Assembly: GCF_001905845.1 (NCBI RefSeq)
Contig: NZ_LIVZ01000008.1
Location: 1-64,000 of the forward strand
DNA length: 64,000 nucleotides
Direction: 5' to 3'
Source of the DNA: Streptomyces sp. TSRI0107
GTDB taxonomy: Bacteria; Actinomycetota; Actinomycetes; Streptomycetales; Streptomycetaceae
Under the pieces are notes generated by a model. It searched no databases, had not been told where the DNA came from, and saw only the letters and a program-made list of their open reading frames with translations. A program made the position numbers and the translations under genes. The first letter of the stretch is position 1; every line of letters begins with the position of its first letter. Below are positions 1 to 8,473 of the stretch, in pieces.

Positions 1-187
1 TTCGCCATGATCAAGCACTGACGAGTGTCAACAACGCTCGTGATCAATACACCTAGAGCCCCGGAAACCCTGGGAACCGTGAGGACACAAACGTCTGGCC
101 GAAGATCGATCCCACCGGTACCGTGATCGTCCCCGCGCGAGCCACCGCCGTCTCCGCACCACGCCGGAGACGAAAGCCGCAGCCGCC
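1..187. promoter_or_regulatory. Possible divergent promoter/operator region at the left edge
   Basis: No complete gene is seen before the first coding region. An imperfect inverted repeat lies at 21-28 (acgagtgt) and 34-41 (acgctcgt), and it is flanked by two tgatca hexamers at 8-13 and 41-46. This is the kind of symmetry bound by a TetR-, MarR- or LysR-type regulator. A minus-strand ATG lies at 8-6, so a divergent regulator gene could begin here and run off the window. That is inference only, because just two codons would be inside the window. Confidence 0.3.
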
Positions 188-1099
188 ATGTCCTCCTCCT
201 CGATCGCCGTGCCCGGCGCCTTCTCGCCGCGCCGTGCCTGGCTCACCGACCTGCCCGTGCTGCTGGTGGCGGTGGTCTGGGGCGCGAGCTATCTCGCCGC
301 CAAGGACATCACCACCGCGCGGACCGTGCTCGCGGTGCTGGTCCTGCGGTTCGCCGTCGTGCTGCCGGTCCTGGTGGTCGCCGCCCGGCGCGTGCTGCGG
401 GCCCTCACCCCGGCCCAGTGGCGCGGGGCGGGGCTGCTCGGGCTGATCCTCAGCGGGATCTTCCTGCTGGAGACGTACGGCGTCGTGCACACCTCGGCGA
501 CCAACGCGGGTCTCATCATCAGCCTCACCATGATCCTCACCCCGCTCGCCGAGGCCGCCGTGGCCCGGGTCCGGCCCTCGCGCGGCTTTCTCGCGGCGGC
601 CGGGATCTCGGTCCTCGGCGTCGTGCTGCTCACCCAGGGCGGCGGCTTCACGCGGCCCTCGCTCGGCGATCTGCTGATGCTGCTCGCGGCCGTCGCCCGC
701 ACCGCGCACGTGCTCGCCATGTCGCGGATGAAGGCCGTCCGGGACGCGTCCGCGCTGCCGCTGACCACCGTTCAGCTGGGCACGTCGGTCGTGGTGTTCG
801 CGCTGCTGTCGGCCGGCGCCGACACCACGCCGTGGGGCACGGCGGCGACGTTCGGCGCGCGCGAGTGGGCGGGGCTGCTGTTCCTGTCCGCGTTCTGCAC
901 GCTGTTCGCCTTCTTCGTGCAGATGTGGGCCGTACGGCGGACCTCCCCGTCCCGGGTCAGCCTGCTGCTGGGCACCGAGCCGCTGTGGGCCGCGGCGGCC
1001 GGGATCGCGCTGGGCGGGGAGCGGCTGGGAACGGTCGGTCTGGCGGGCGGCGCGCTGGTGCTGGTGGGCACGGCGTGGGGGCGCCGGGTGGCAGGTTAA
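188..1099 (+). CDS. EamA/DMT-superfamily membrane transporter
   Basis: A 303-aa multi-pass membrane protein with about ten hydrophobic segments in two similar halves, the usual size and layout of EamA (drug/metabolite transporter) proteins. The first helix carries LLVAVVWGASYLAAKDIT, close to the conserved start of the first EamA repeat, and the second repeat ends near residue 295 with LLLGTEPLWAAAAGIALGGE, also typical. Such proteins export or import small metabolites, and the substrate cannot be read from sequence. The ATG at 188 has only a weak ribosome binding site. The gene seems to stand alone. Confidence 0.85.
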   Translation: MSSSSIAVPGAFSPRRAWLTDLPVLLVAVVWGASYLAAKDITTARTVLAVLVLRFAVVLPVLVVAARRVLRALTPAQWRGAGLLGLILSGIFLLETYGVVHTSATNAGLIISLTMILTPLAEAAVARVRPSRGFLAAAGISVLGVVLLTQGGGFTRPSLGDLLMLLAAVARTAHVLAMSRMKAVRDASALPLTTVQLGTSVVVFALLSAGADTTPWGTAATFGAREWAGLLFLSAFCTLFAFFVQMWAVRRTSPSRVSLLLGTEPLWAAAAGIALGGERLGTVGLAGGALVLVGTAWGRRVAG

Positions 1100-1184
1100 C
1101 TCCCTGAAAACTCCCGGGTCTTCACGGGAAATTCTCCGCGACTGTCATTGACATGTCATTGTCTACGCGCGTCATCATGAGGGC

Positions 1185-1580
1185 ATGAGATTCCCCCCAC
1201 GCGCATCTCGCATCGGCGCCGCAGCCGCCCTGCTGTCCGCCCTCCTCGTCGGCGGCACCGTCTCCGCCGCCCCCGCCGGCGCCGCCGTCCAGTCGGTCGG
1301 CAGCGTCTGCTACGGCGACCTGCCCTCCCAGGCGTACGACACCCTGCGCCTGATCGGGCAGGGCGGCCCCTACCCCTACACGCAGGACGGCAGCGTCTTC
1401 CAGAACCGCGAGGGCATCCTGCCCGGCCAGCCGACCGGCTACTACCACGAGTACACGGTCAAGACCCCGAACGTCTCCACGCGCGGGGCCCGCCGCATCG
1501 TCACCGGCGAGGAGCACCAGGAGGACTACTACACCGCCGACCACTACGCGTCCTTCGACCTGATCGACTACGACTGCTGA
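1185..1580 (+). CDS. Secreted guanyl-specific ribonuclease of the RNase Sa type
   Basis: A 131-aa precursor with a Sec signal peptide (basic start, hydrophobic residues 11-28, Ala-rich cleavage region near 33-35) and a mature part of about 96 residues, exactly RNase Sa size. The sequence follows RNase Sa closely (QDGSVFQNRE, GYYHEYTV, EDYYTADHYASF). The catalytic Glu, Arg and His fall at E89, R104 and H120, and the disulfide cysteines at C42 and the terminal C131. The enzyme cleaves RNA 3' of guanosine outside the cell. No barstar-like inhibitor gene is adjacent, which is normal for Streptomyces. A palindrome TGACATGTCA at 1149-1158 lies just upstream. Confidence 0.95.
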   Translation: MRFPPRASRIGAAAALLSALLVGGTVSAAPAGAAVQSVGSVCYGDLPSQAYDTLRLIGQGGPYPYTQDGSVFQNREGILPGQPTGYYHEYTVKTPNVSTRGARRIVTGEEHQEDYYTADHYASFDLIDYDC

Positions 1581-1581
1581 G

Positions 1582-1782
1582 TCAGTCCGGCTTGCGGCTC
1601 TCCGCGACGGCGAACAGCGCCCCCGCCAGCACCAGCAAGGCGATGCTGGCGAAGAGCTCGTGACCGTCGAGGAAGCCGACCCGCTGCACGATCCCCGTGT
1701 TCCAGTCGGTGAACTCGTGCACCAGACCCAGCACGCCCTGGAGCAGGGCGAGGAAACCGAGTAGTTCCAGAACCTGTTTCAT
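1582..1782 (-). CDS. Small two-helix membrane protein
   Basis: A 66-aa protein beginning MKQVLELLGFLALLQG and ending AVAESRKPD. It has two hydrophobic segments (about residues 5-21 and 43-60) joined by a polar loop, VHEFTDWNTGIVQRV. It stops two bases after the ribonuclease gene ends, on the opposite strand. I chose the ATG at 1782 because the membrane segments start there; longer readings in this frame give non-hydrophobic, Arg-rich sequence. The family resembles small conserved actinobacterial membrane proteins of unknown function. Confidence 0.7.
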   Translation of the reverse strand: MKQVLELLGFLALLQGVLGLVHEFTDWNTGIVQRVGFLDGHELFASIALLVLAGALFAVAESRKPD

Positions 1783-1840
1783 GGACAGGACTCTCGCCCC
1801 GCGGACCCCCCACACGCATCGGCCGCGGGGCGAGACCCCC

Positions 1841-1929
1841 TCGACGGAAGTCGCCGTCTCCCGCTGCCCGGCCCCGCCGGACGGCACACGCGGTGCGACT
1901 TTCGTCCACGGCCGTGCGACTTCCGTCGA
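1841..1929. repeat. Direct and inverted repeat cluster upstream of the two-component genes
   Basis: GCGACTTTCGTC at 1895-1906 recurs as GCGACTTCCGTC at 1916-1927. The starts are 21 bp apart, two helical turns, so both would face the same side of the DNA. An exact inverted copy (tcgacggaagtcgc, 1841-1854, against gcgacttccgtcga, 1916-1929) lies upstream. The cluster sits 55-143 bp before the kinase start. I infer that it binds the partner response regulator, giving autoregulation. Confidence 0.55.
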
Positions 1930-1983
1930 CAATGCCCCGCGCGGAGCGGTGACAAGGCCCCCGGCTGCGTAGATTCGTCGACC

Positions 1984-3261
1984 GTGAAGGACGACGACAC
2001 GGCACCGCAGACGCCGGCGTTCACGGGACGCCGGTGGCTGTTCCCGTCCGCCGTGATCCACGAACTCGACCCGGACGGCACACCGCCCGGACGGCCCCGG
2101 CGCACCGCGCGGGACTGGGCCGTCGACTTCACCTGCTTCCTGCTCTCCGTCGTCATCGGCATCGCCGGCGCGGACACCGTCGCCGACGACCCCGCCATCC
2201 CCGAGAGCCTCGCGATCGCCGACCAGCTGCTCGGCGCGCTCGCCTGCGCCGCCGTCTGGCTGCGCCGCCGCCGGCCCGTCGGGCTCGCCGTCGCGATGAC
2301 CGTCCTCAGCGTGGTCTCCACCACCTCCGGCGGGGTCGGCCTGGTCGCCCTGTTCACGGTCGCCGTGCACCGGCCCTTCCGCCACGTCGCCTGGATCGGC
2401 GGCGTCAACCTCGCGCTGATCCCGTTCCTCTTCTGGCTGCGCCCCGAACCCGGCCTGCCGTACCTGGCGTCCGTCGTGATCACCGCGCTGCTCACCCTCG
2501 CCGTCATCGGCTGGGGCATGTTCGTCCGGTCCAAACGGCAGCTCATGCTGAGCCTGCGGGACCGCGCCCGGCGCGCCGAGACGGAGGCCCGGCTGCGGGC
2601 CGAGCAGGCCCAGCGGCTCGCCCGCGAGGCCATCGCGCGCGAGATGCACGACGTGCTCGCCCACCGGCTGACGCTGCTCAGCGTGCACGCCGGCGCGCTG
2701 GAGTTCCGGCCCGACGCCTCCCGCGAGGAGATCGCCCGCGCGGCCGGCGTGATCCGGGAGAGCGCCCACGAGGCACTGCAGGACCTGCGCGAGATCATCG
2801 GGGTGCTGCGCGCGGGGGAGCCCGACGACGCGGGCCGGCCGCAGCCCACGCTCGCCGCCCTCGACGCGCTGGTCGCCGAGTCCCGCCAGGCCGGCATGAA
2901 GGTCACCCTCGTCAACCAGGTCACCGACCCCGCCGCCGTACCCGCCTCCGTCGGCCGCACCGCCTACCGCGTCGCCCAGGAAGGCCTCACCAACGCCCGC
3001 AAGCACGCGCCCGGCACGGAGGTCACCGTCCGCGTCTCCGGCACCCCCGGCGACGGCCTGGCCGTCCACGTCACCAACCCCGCCCCCGACGGCGACGTCC
3101 CGCCCGTCCCCGGCTCCGGCCAGGGCCTGATCGGCCTCACGGAACGGGCCACGCTGGCCGGGGGGCACCTGGAGCACGGACCGCGCGGTGACGGCGGCTT
3201 CGAGATCCGCGCCTGGCTCCCGTGGCACGAGCAGGCGCCCTCGCGACTCGGGGCGCGGTGA
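1984..3261 (+). CDS. Sensor histidine kinase (HisKA_3/DesK-NarX type)
   Basis: A 425-aa membrane sensor kinase. Four to five hydrophobic segments span residues 45-185, followed by a coiled linker rich in Arg and Glu (190-220). The dimerisation and phosphoacceptor segment is REMHDVLAHRLTLLS, with the phosphorylated His at H222. A C-terminal HATPase_c domain shows the N-box region (VAQEGLTNARKHA) and the glycine-rich GQGLIGLTERA. It passes phosphate to the NarL-type regulator 158 bp downstream. The start is GTG at 1984. The signal it senses is unknown. Repeats at 1841-1929 suggest autoregulation. Confidence 0.92.
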   Translation: MKDDDTAPQTPAFTGRRWLFPSAVIHELDPDGTPPGRPRRTARDWAVDFTCFLLSVVIGIAGADTVADDPAIPESLAIADQLLGALACAAVWLRRRRPVGLAVAMTVLSVVSTTSGGVGLVALFTVAVHRPFRHVAWIGGVNLALIPFLFWLRPEPGLPYLASVVITALLTLAVIGWGMFVRSKRQLMLSLRDRARRAETEARLRAEQAQRLAREAIAREMHDVLAHRLTLLSVHAGALEFRPDASREEIARAAGVIRESAHEALQDLREIIGVLRAGEPDDAGRPQPTLAALDALVAESRQAGMKVTLVNQVTDPAAVPASVGRTAYRVAQEGLTNARKHAPGTEVTVRVSGTPGDGLAVHVTNPAPDGDVPPVPGSGQGLIGLTERATLAGGHLEHGPRGDGGFEIRAWLPWHEQAPSRLGAR

Positions 3262-3299
3262 GGGCGGGGACGTACAGCGGGGGCGGGGACGTACAGCGG
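3262..3299. repeat. Two exact tandem copies of a 19-bp unit
   Basis: The unit gggcggggacgtacagcgg occurs at 3262-3280 and again, identical, at 3281-3299, directly after the kinase stop codon. It lies in the 158-bp gap between the kinase and the response regulator. It may be replication slippage or a variable-number repeat. No coding or hairpin role is evident. Confidence 0.6.
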
Positions 3300-3419
3300 G
3301 GGAGGCCGGGTGGCAGGCAGGGCGGTAAGGAGGGCGGTCGCCCGCGCGGCACGGGCCGTGGCGCAAGACCCGTCCCCGGTCCGGGGCGCGGCATCCGGCG
3401 GCCATGATTTCGTAGCCCC

Positions 3420-4109
3420 ATGACTGCGATCCGACTCCTCCTCGTCGACGACGACCCCCTGGTCCGGGCGGGGTTGTCCTTCATGCTGGGCGGCGCCGAC
3501 GACGTCGAGATCGTCGGGGAGGCCGCCGACGGCGACGAGGCCGAGGCGATGGTCGAGCGGGTCCGGCCGGACGTGGTGCTCATGGACATCCGGATGCCGG
3601 TGGTCGACGGGCTCACCGCCACCGAGCGGCTGCGTGCCCGCGCGGACGCCCCCCAAGTGGTCGTGCTGACCACCTTCCACGCCGACGAGCAGGTGCTGCG
3701 GGCGCTGCGCGCGGGCGCCGCCGGGTTCGTCCTGAAGGACACCCCGCCCGCCGAGATCCTCGACGCGGTGCGCAAGGTCGCGGCCGGTGACCCCGTCCTC
3801 TCGCCCGCCGTGACCCGGCAGCTGATGGCCCACGCGGCCGGCACCGCCGCCGACACCCGCCGTACGCGCGCGCGGCAGCGCATCGCCGTGCTCGGGGAGC
3901 GGGAACGCGATGTCGCCGTCGCGGTCGGCCGGGGCCTGTCCAACGCCGAGATCGCCGCCCGGCTGTTCATGAGCGTGCCCACCGTCAAGACCCACGTCTC
4001 ACGCGTCCTGGCCAAGCTCGACCTCAACAACCGGGTGCAGATCGCGCTGCTGGCCTACGACGCGGGACTCCTGGACCTGCCCGAGGAGGACGCCACGGCG
4101 GGGCACTGA
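3420..4109 (+). CDS. NarL/LuxR-family response regulator
   Basis: A 229-aa two-domain regulator. The receiver domain (residues 4-120) has the acidic pocket DDD at 10-12, the phosphoacceptor D56 in VLMDIRMP, and the conserved Lys in FVLKDTPP. The C-terminal LuxR helix-turn-helix (about 155-215) reads GERERDVAVAVGRGLSNAEIA then TVKTHVSRVLAKLDLNNR. It is the cognate partner of the upstream kinase and probably binds the repeats before it. The targets are unknown; no ABC transporter, the common target of such pairs, adjoins it. Confidence 0.94.
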   Translation: MTAIRLLLVDDDPLVRAGLSFMLGGADDVEIVGEAADGDEAEAMVERVRPDVVLMDIRMPVVDGLTATERLRARADAPQVVVLTTFHADEQVLRALRAGAAGFVLKDTPPAEILDAVRKVAAGDPVLSPAVTRQLMAHAAGTAADTRRTRARQRIAVLGERERDVAVAVGRGLSNAEIAARLFMSVPTVKTHVSRVLAKLDLNNRVQIALLAYDAGLLDLPEEDATAGH

Positions 4110-4157
4110 ACCGGCCGCCCGTCCGTTGGACAGGTGATCGACGCGAGAGGAAGAGCC

Positions 4158-5339
4158 ATGGGGGAAGTCATCGACCTGGGCGCGTACGGCGACACGTTCC
4201 GCGCCGACCCGCATCCGGCGTACGCCGCGCTGCGCGAGCTCGGCCCGGTGCACCGCGTGCGGCTGCCGGAACCCGACGGCTACGAGACCTGGCTCGTCGT
4301 CGGGTACGAGGAGGCGCGTGCCGCGCTCGCCGACCCGAGACTGTCCAAGGACGGCAGCCGGATCGGCCTGACCCCGCTGGACGAGGAGCTGATCGGGCCG
4401 TATCTGCTGGTCGCCGACCCGCCCCGGCACACCCGGCTGCGCGCGCTCGTCACCCGCGCGTTCACCGCCCGCCGGGTGGAGGCCCTGCGCCCGCGCGTCC
4501 AGCGGATCACCGACGACCTCCTCGACGCGATGCTCCCGCTCGGCCGCGCCGATCTCGTGGAGTCGTTCGCCTACCCGCTGCCGATCACCGTGATCTGCGA
4601 ACTGCTCGGCGTGCCGGAGCTGGACCGCGTGGCGTTCCGCAAGCTGTCCACGGAGGTCGTCGCCCCGGTCAGCCTGGCGAGCGGGGAGGACGCCGTGGTG
4701 CGGCTCGGCGAGTACCTGACGGAACTGATCGAGGACAAGCGCCGGGCCGGCCCCGCAGAGGACCTGCTCGGCGCGCTGATCGAGACCACCACCGAGGACG
4801 GTGACCGGCTCTCCCCGGAGGAACTGCGCGGCATGGCCTACCTGCTGCTCATCGCCGGGCACGAGACGACCGTCAACCTCATCACCAACGGCGTGCACGC
4901 CCTGCTCACCCACCCCGGGCAACTGGCCGCGCTGCGTGCCGACATGTCCCTGATCGACGGCGCGGTGGAGGAGATGCTGCGCTACGAGGGACCGGTTGAG
5001 GCCGCGACCTTCCGGTACGCCGCGGAGCCCCTGGAGATCGCCGGGACCCGGCTGGAGGCGGGCGAGACGGTCATGATCGGCCTGACCGCGGCCGACCGCG
5101 ACGGCGGCCGCTATCCCGACCCCGACCGCTTCGACATCCGCCGCGACCCCCGCGCCCACCTCGCCTTCGGACACGGCATCCACTTCTGCCTGGGCGCGCC
5201 GCTCGCCCGCCTGGAGGCCCGCACCGCGATCGCCACCCTGCTCGACCGCGCCCCCGGCCTCGCCCTGGACGGCCCGCCCGGCGCCTGGCTGCCGGGAATG
5301 CTGATACGGGGGATGCGGAGCCTTCCCGTGCGGTGGTAG
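4158..5339 (+). CDS. Cytochrome P450
   Basis: A 393-aa soluble bacterial class I P450. It shows the I-helix oxygen-binding motif AGHETT (residues 233-238), an ExxR region (EEMLRYEGP and later), and the heme loop FGHGIHFCLGAPLAR with the Cys ligand at C344. The ATG at 4158 is preferred to an in-frame GTG at 4134 because it follows the purine-rich gagaggaag and gives the usual P450 N-terminus. Electrons must come from ferredoxin partners encoded elsewhere. It lies about 20 kb before the enediyne genes and next to unrelated genes, so I do not link it to the cluster. The substrate is unknown. Confidence 0.93.
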   Translation: MGEVIDLGAYGDTFRADPHPAYAALRELGPVHRVRLPEPDGYETWLVVGYEEARAALADPRLSKDGSRIGLTPLDEELIGPYLLVADPPRHTRLRALVTRAFTARRVEALRPRVQRITDDLLDAMLPLGRADLVESFAYPLPITVICELLGVPELDRVAFRKLSTEVVAPVSLASGEDAVVRLGEYLTELIEDKRRAGPAEDLLGALIETTTEDGDRLSPEELRGMAYLLLIAGHETTVNLITNGVHALLTHPGQLAALRADMSLIDGAVEEMLRYEGPVEAATFRYAAEPLEIAGTRLEAGETVMIGLTAADRDGGRYPDPDRFDIRRDPRAHLAFGHGIHFCLGAPLARLEARTAIATLLDRAPGLALDGPPGAWLPGMLIRGMRSLPVRW

Positions 5340-5410
5340 CCGAGCGCCGTGCGGTGATGGCCGACCTCACCGGGTTCACCGGGTGTGCCATGCTCACCGG
5401 CCTCACCGTC

Positions 5411-6433
5411 TCAGCGGAACACCGCCTCCGCCCCGCCCGCGATCTCCGCCAGCCGCACCGGTCTGCGCTCGCGGCGCGAGCGTTCGCAGGCCTCGGCGAT
5501 GCGCAGTGCCTGAAGGGCCTCCCGGCCGTCGCACGGGTTGGCCCGCTCGCCCCGCACCACCTCCACGAACGCGGCGAGCTCGGCCTCGTACGCGGGCCCG
5601 AAGCGTTCCAGGAAGCCGGTCCACGGCCGGGGCGCCGCGGGCGGCCCGGTCGGCTCGGTGGACGCGATCGGCGTGCGGTCGTCGAGGCCGACGACGATCT
5701 GGTCCCGCTCCCCGGCCAGCTCCATGCGCACGTCGTAGCCCGCCCCGTTCAGCCGGGCGGCCGTCGCGGTGACCAGGGTGCCGTCGTCCAGGGTGAGCAG
5801 CGCTGCGCCGGTGTCCACGTCGCCCGCCGCGCGGAACATCGGCGGACCGGCGTCGGACCCGGTGGCGTACACCTCCACCACCTCGCGGCCGGTCACCCAG
5901 CGCGCGATGTCGAAGTCGTGGATCAGCGTGTCCCGGAACAGCCCTCCGGACAGCGGCAGATACTCGGCGGGCGGCGGCGTCCGGTCGGAGGTGGTCGCCC
6001 GCACGGTGTGCAGCCGCCCGAGCCGCCCCGAGCGGACCGCCTCGCGGGCGCCGGTGTAGCCGACGTCGAAGCGGCGCTGGAAGCCCATCTGGAGGACGGT
6101 CCCGGCCGCCTCCACCTCGGCCAGCGCGTGCAGCGTGCCGGGCAGGTCGAGCGCGATCGGCTTCTCGCAGAACACCGGCAGCCCGGAGCGCGCCGCCCGG
6201 CCGATCAGCTCGGCGTGGGCCGACGTCGTCGTGGTGATCACCATGGCGTCCACGCCCCACCGGAAGATCTCGTCCGCGCCGGGCGCGGCCGTCTCGCCCA
6301 GCCGCTGGGCCAGCTCCAGCGCCCGCGCGGGGTCCGCGTCCGTCAGGATCAGGGAACCGACGTCCCGGTGACGGCTGAGCGTGTTCGCATGGAAGGTGCC
6401 GATGCGACCCGTACCGATGACCCCGATGCGCAT
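5411..6433 (-). CDS. Gfo/Idh/MocA-family oxidoreductase, inositol 2-dehydrogenase-like
   Basis: A 340-aa NAD(P)-dependent dehydrogenase. The N-terminal Rossmann fold starts with GVIGTGRIGTFHANTL. The family motif CEKPIALD lies near residue 95, and a sugar-binding domain follows (GGLFRDTLIHDFDIARW, with a conserved Asp and His). Members oxidise myo-inositol or related cyclitols and sugars. I set the start at MRIGVIGTG (6433), not the longer in-frame form at 6469. It is divergent from a GntR regulator gene, and a GntR-type operator lies between them at 6475-6487, so it is probably co-regulated with the ABC transporter downstream. Confidence 0.88.
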   Translation of the reverse strand: MRIGVIGTGRIGTFHANTLSRHRDVGSLILTDADPARALELAQRLGETAAPGADEIFRWGVDAMVITTTTSAHAELIGRAARSGLPVFCEKPIALDLPGTLHALAEVEAAGTVLQMGFQRRFDVGYTGAREAVRSGRLGRLHTVRATTSDRTPPPAEYLPLSGGLFRDTLIHDFDIARWVTGREVVEVYATGSDAGPPMFRAAGDVDTGAALLTLDDGTLVTATAARLNGAGYDVRMELAGERDQIVVGLDDRTPIASTEPTGPPAAPRPWTGFLERFGPAYEAELAAFVEVVRGERANPCDGREALQALRIAEACERSRRERRPVRLAEIAGGAEAVFR

Positions 6434-6474
6434 GGAATCAAGGTGGGGTCCGACCGGGCACACTGTCAATCCTC

Positions 6475-6487
6475 ATGTCCGGACAAT
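6475..6487. promoter_or_regulatory. Candidate GntR operator, copy 1
   Basis: The sequence atgtccggacaat contains the perfect palindrome TGTCCGGACA (6476-6485). It lies between the divergent dehydrogenase and GntR genes, 50 bp upstream of the regulator's start. An almost identical 13-mer (12 of 13 bases) occurs before the ABC transporter at 7334-7346. That the GntR protein binds both is inference. Confidence 0.6.
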
Positions 6488-6536
6488 CGGACTACACAAC
6501 TTCCCGTCAACCGGTCACGAAAGCTACGCTCGGCCC

Positions 6537-7301
6537 GTGCCGAAACCAGAAGCCGACCCGACCGTCCAGCTCGACCTCAGCGTGGACCGGAGCTCTCCGG
6601 TGCCCCTGTACTTCCAGTTGTCCCAGCAGCTGGAGGCCGCGATCGAGCGGGGAGCGCTGACCCCGGGCAGCCTGCTGGGCAACGAGATCGAGCTGGCCGC
6701 CCGGCTCGGCCTGTCCCGGCCCACCGTCCGCCAGGCCATCCAGTCCCTGGTCGACAAGGGACTGCTGGTGCGCCGCCGCGGCGTCGGCACCCAGGTCGTG
6801 CACAGCCAGGTCAAGCGCCCGCTGGAGCTGAGCAGCCTCTACGACGACCTGGAGGCGGCCGGCCAGCGCCCCGCCACGAAGGTCCTGGTCAACACGATCG
6901 TCCCCGCGTCAGCCGAGGTCGCCGCCGCGCTCGGGGTGGCCGAGGACAGCGATGTGCACCGCGTGGAGCGGCTGCGCCTCGCGCACGGCGAGCCGATGGC
7001 GTACCTGTGCAACTTCCTGCCGACCGGGCTGCTCGACCTGGACACCGCGCAGCTGGAGGCCACCGGCCTGTACCGGCTGATGCGGGCCGCCGGCATCACC
7101 CTGCACAGCGCCCGGCAGTCCATCGGCGCCCGCGCCGCCGGCGCCGCCGAGGCCGAGCGGCTCGGCGAGATCGAGGGCGCCCCGCTGCTGACCATGCGGC
7201 GCACCACCTTCGACGACACCGGCCGCGCCGTCGAGTACGGCACCCACACCTACCGCCCGGCCCGCTACTCCTTCGAGTTCCAGCTCCTCGTACGCCCCTG
7301 A
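6537..7301 (+). CDS. GntR-family transcriptional regulator (HutC type)
   Basis: A 254-aa regulator. A GntR winged helix lies at about residues 15-85 (PLYFQLSQQLEAAIERG, then LAARLGLSRPTVRQAIQSLV), followed by a UTRA ligand-binding domain (about 100-245) ending with YGTHTYRPARYSFEFQL. The chosen start is GTG at 6537; upstream in-frame codons run through the operator region and the divergent gene. It most likely represses the divergent dehydrogenase and the downstream sugar ABC operon through the shared ATGTCMGGACAAT motif, with a sugar or cyclitol intermediate as inducer. Confidence 0.9.
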   Translation: MPKPEADPTVQLDLSVDRSSPVPLYFQLSQQLEAAIERGALTPGSLLGNEIELAARLGLSRPTVRQAIQSLVDKGLLVRRRGVGTQVVHSQVKRPLELSSLYDDLEAAGQRPATKVLVNTIVPASAEVAAALGVAEDSDVHRVERLRLAHGEPMAYLCNFLPTGLLDLDTAQLEATGLYRLMRAAGITLHSARQSIGARAAGAAEAERLGEIEGAPLLTMRRTTFDDTGRAVEYGTHTYRPARYSFEFQLLVRP

Positions 7302-7333
7302 GCGCCCCGCCCGTCGGCGCCGGATACGTCGCA

Positions 7334-7346
7334 ATGTCAGGACAAT
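7334..7346. promoter_or_regulatory. Candidate GntR operator, copy 2
   Basis: The sequence atgtcaggacaat differs by one base from the copy in the divergent promoter at 6475-6487. It lies 123 bp before the ABC binding-protein gene, within that gene's probable promoter region. Confidence 0.55.
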
Positions 7347-7468
7347 GCGACCGACTCACGCTCCCCGGTCGCCGAGGGCGCGGGCCCCGTGTTCGATACT
7401 GGAGCGTTTGGGGCCGGTGAGACCGGCCCCTGACGTACCGCAGAACACAGCAAGAAGGGCACGGCCTC

Positions 7469-8473
7469 GTGGCACGGTTTCGGACCTGGGTAGGCATCGC
7501 GGTGGCAGGGGCGCTGGCACTGTCCCTCGCGGGGTGCAGCAGCACCGGCGGCAAACGCGCCGAGGACGCCCGCAAGGCCGCGGCCGCCCGAGGCGGGGCG
7601 GCGGTGACCACCCCCCGCTGGACGTTCGCCATGATCACCCACTCCGGTGACGGCGACACCTTCTGGGACATCGTCCAGAGCGGCGCGAAGGAAGCCGCCG
7701 CCAAGGACAACATCAACTTCCTGTACTCCCACGACGACGAGGCGCAGCAGCAGGCCCAGCTGGTCGACGCGGCCATCGACAAGAAGGTCGACGGCATCAT
7801 CGTCACCCTCGCCAAGCCCGACGCGATGAAGGCCGCCGTCGCCCGCGCGGTGAAGGCCGGCATCCCCGTGGTGACCGTGAACTCCGGCTCCGAGGAGTCG
7901 AAGGACTTCGGCGCGCTCACCCACATCGGCCAGGACGAGACCATCGCCGGGCAGGCCGTCGGCGAGGAGCTGAACGAGCGCGGCAGGAAGAAGGCGGTCT
8001 GCGTCCTGCACGAGCAGGGCAACGTCGGCCACGAGCAGCGGTGCGCCGGGGTCAAGGAGACCTTCGAGGGCGACGTGCAGAGCCTCTACGTCAACGGCAC
8101 CAGCATGCCCGACGTGCAGTCCGCCATCGAGGCCAAGCTCCAGGCGGACAAGTCCGTCGACGCCGTCGTCACCCTCGGCGCCCCGTACGCCGACACCGCC
8201 GTCAAGGCCAAGCAGGGCGCGGGCAGCGACGCCGAGATCGACACCTTCGACCTGAACGCCAAGGTCGCCGCCGGTCTGAAGGACGGCACCCTCGGCTTCG
8301 CCGTCGACCAGCAGCCGTACCTCCAGGGCTACCAGGCCGTCGACCTGCTGTGGCTGTACAGGTACAACGCCGACGTGCTCGGCGGCGGCAAGCCCGTGCT
8401 CACCGGCCCGCAGATCATCACCGAGGACCAGGCGGCCGAGCTGGAGGAGTACACGAAGCGGGGCACCCGATGA
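7469..8473 (+). CDS. Sugar ABC transporter substrate-binding lipoprotein
   Basis: A 334-aa periplasmic-binding-protein-like lipoprotein of the ribose/inositol class (Peripla_BP_4). It starts at GTG 7469. The signal peptide ends in the lipobox LAGC, so Cys23 is the predicted lipid-anchored first residue. The fold is the two-lobed type, recognisable from MITHSGDGDTFWDIVQSGAKEA and the conserved VDQQPYLQGYQAV near the C-terminus. It delivers a monosaccharide or cyclitol to the permease encoded immediately after it, with a 4-bp ATGA overlap. The neighbouring Gfo/Idh dehydrogenase and shared operator suggest myo-inositol, but the ligand is not proven. Confidence 0.92.
   Translation: MARFRTWVGIAVAGALALSLAGCSSTGGKRAEDARKAAAARGGAAVTTPRWTFAMITHSGDGDTFWDIVQSGAKEAAAKDNINFLYSHDDEAQQQAQLVDAAIDKKVDGIIVTLAKPDAMKAAVARAVKAGIPVVTVNSGSEESKDFGALTHIGQDETIAGQAVGEELNERGRKKAVCVLHEQGNVGHEQRCAGVKETFEGDVQSLYVNGTSMPDVQSAIEAKLQADKSVDAVVTLGAPYADTAVKAKQGAGSDAEIDTFDLNAKVAAGLKDGTLGFAVDQQPYLQGYQAVDLLWLYRYNADVLGGGKPVLTGPQIITEDQAAELEEYTKRGTR

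Noticed and set aside
1149..1158. Palindrome TGACATGTCA before the ribonuclease gene considered a named operator
   Set aside because: A 10-bp palindrome can occur by chance and no regulator gene or second copy supports it.
1185..1580. The small secreted protein considered as an enediyne apoprotein
   Set aside because: Its sequence follows RNase Sa with catalytic Glu, Arg and His and the terminal disulfide, and it lies far from the enediyne genes.
4158..5339. The first P450 considered as part of the enediyne cluster
   Set aside because: It lies about 20 kb from the first core gene among unrelated transport and regulatory genes, and before the repeat element that marks the probable edge.
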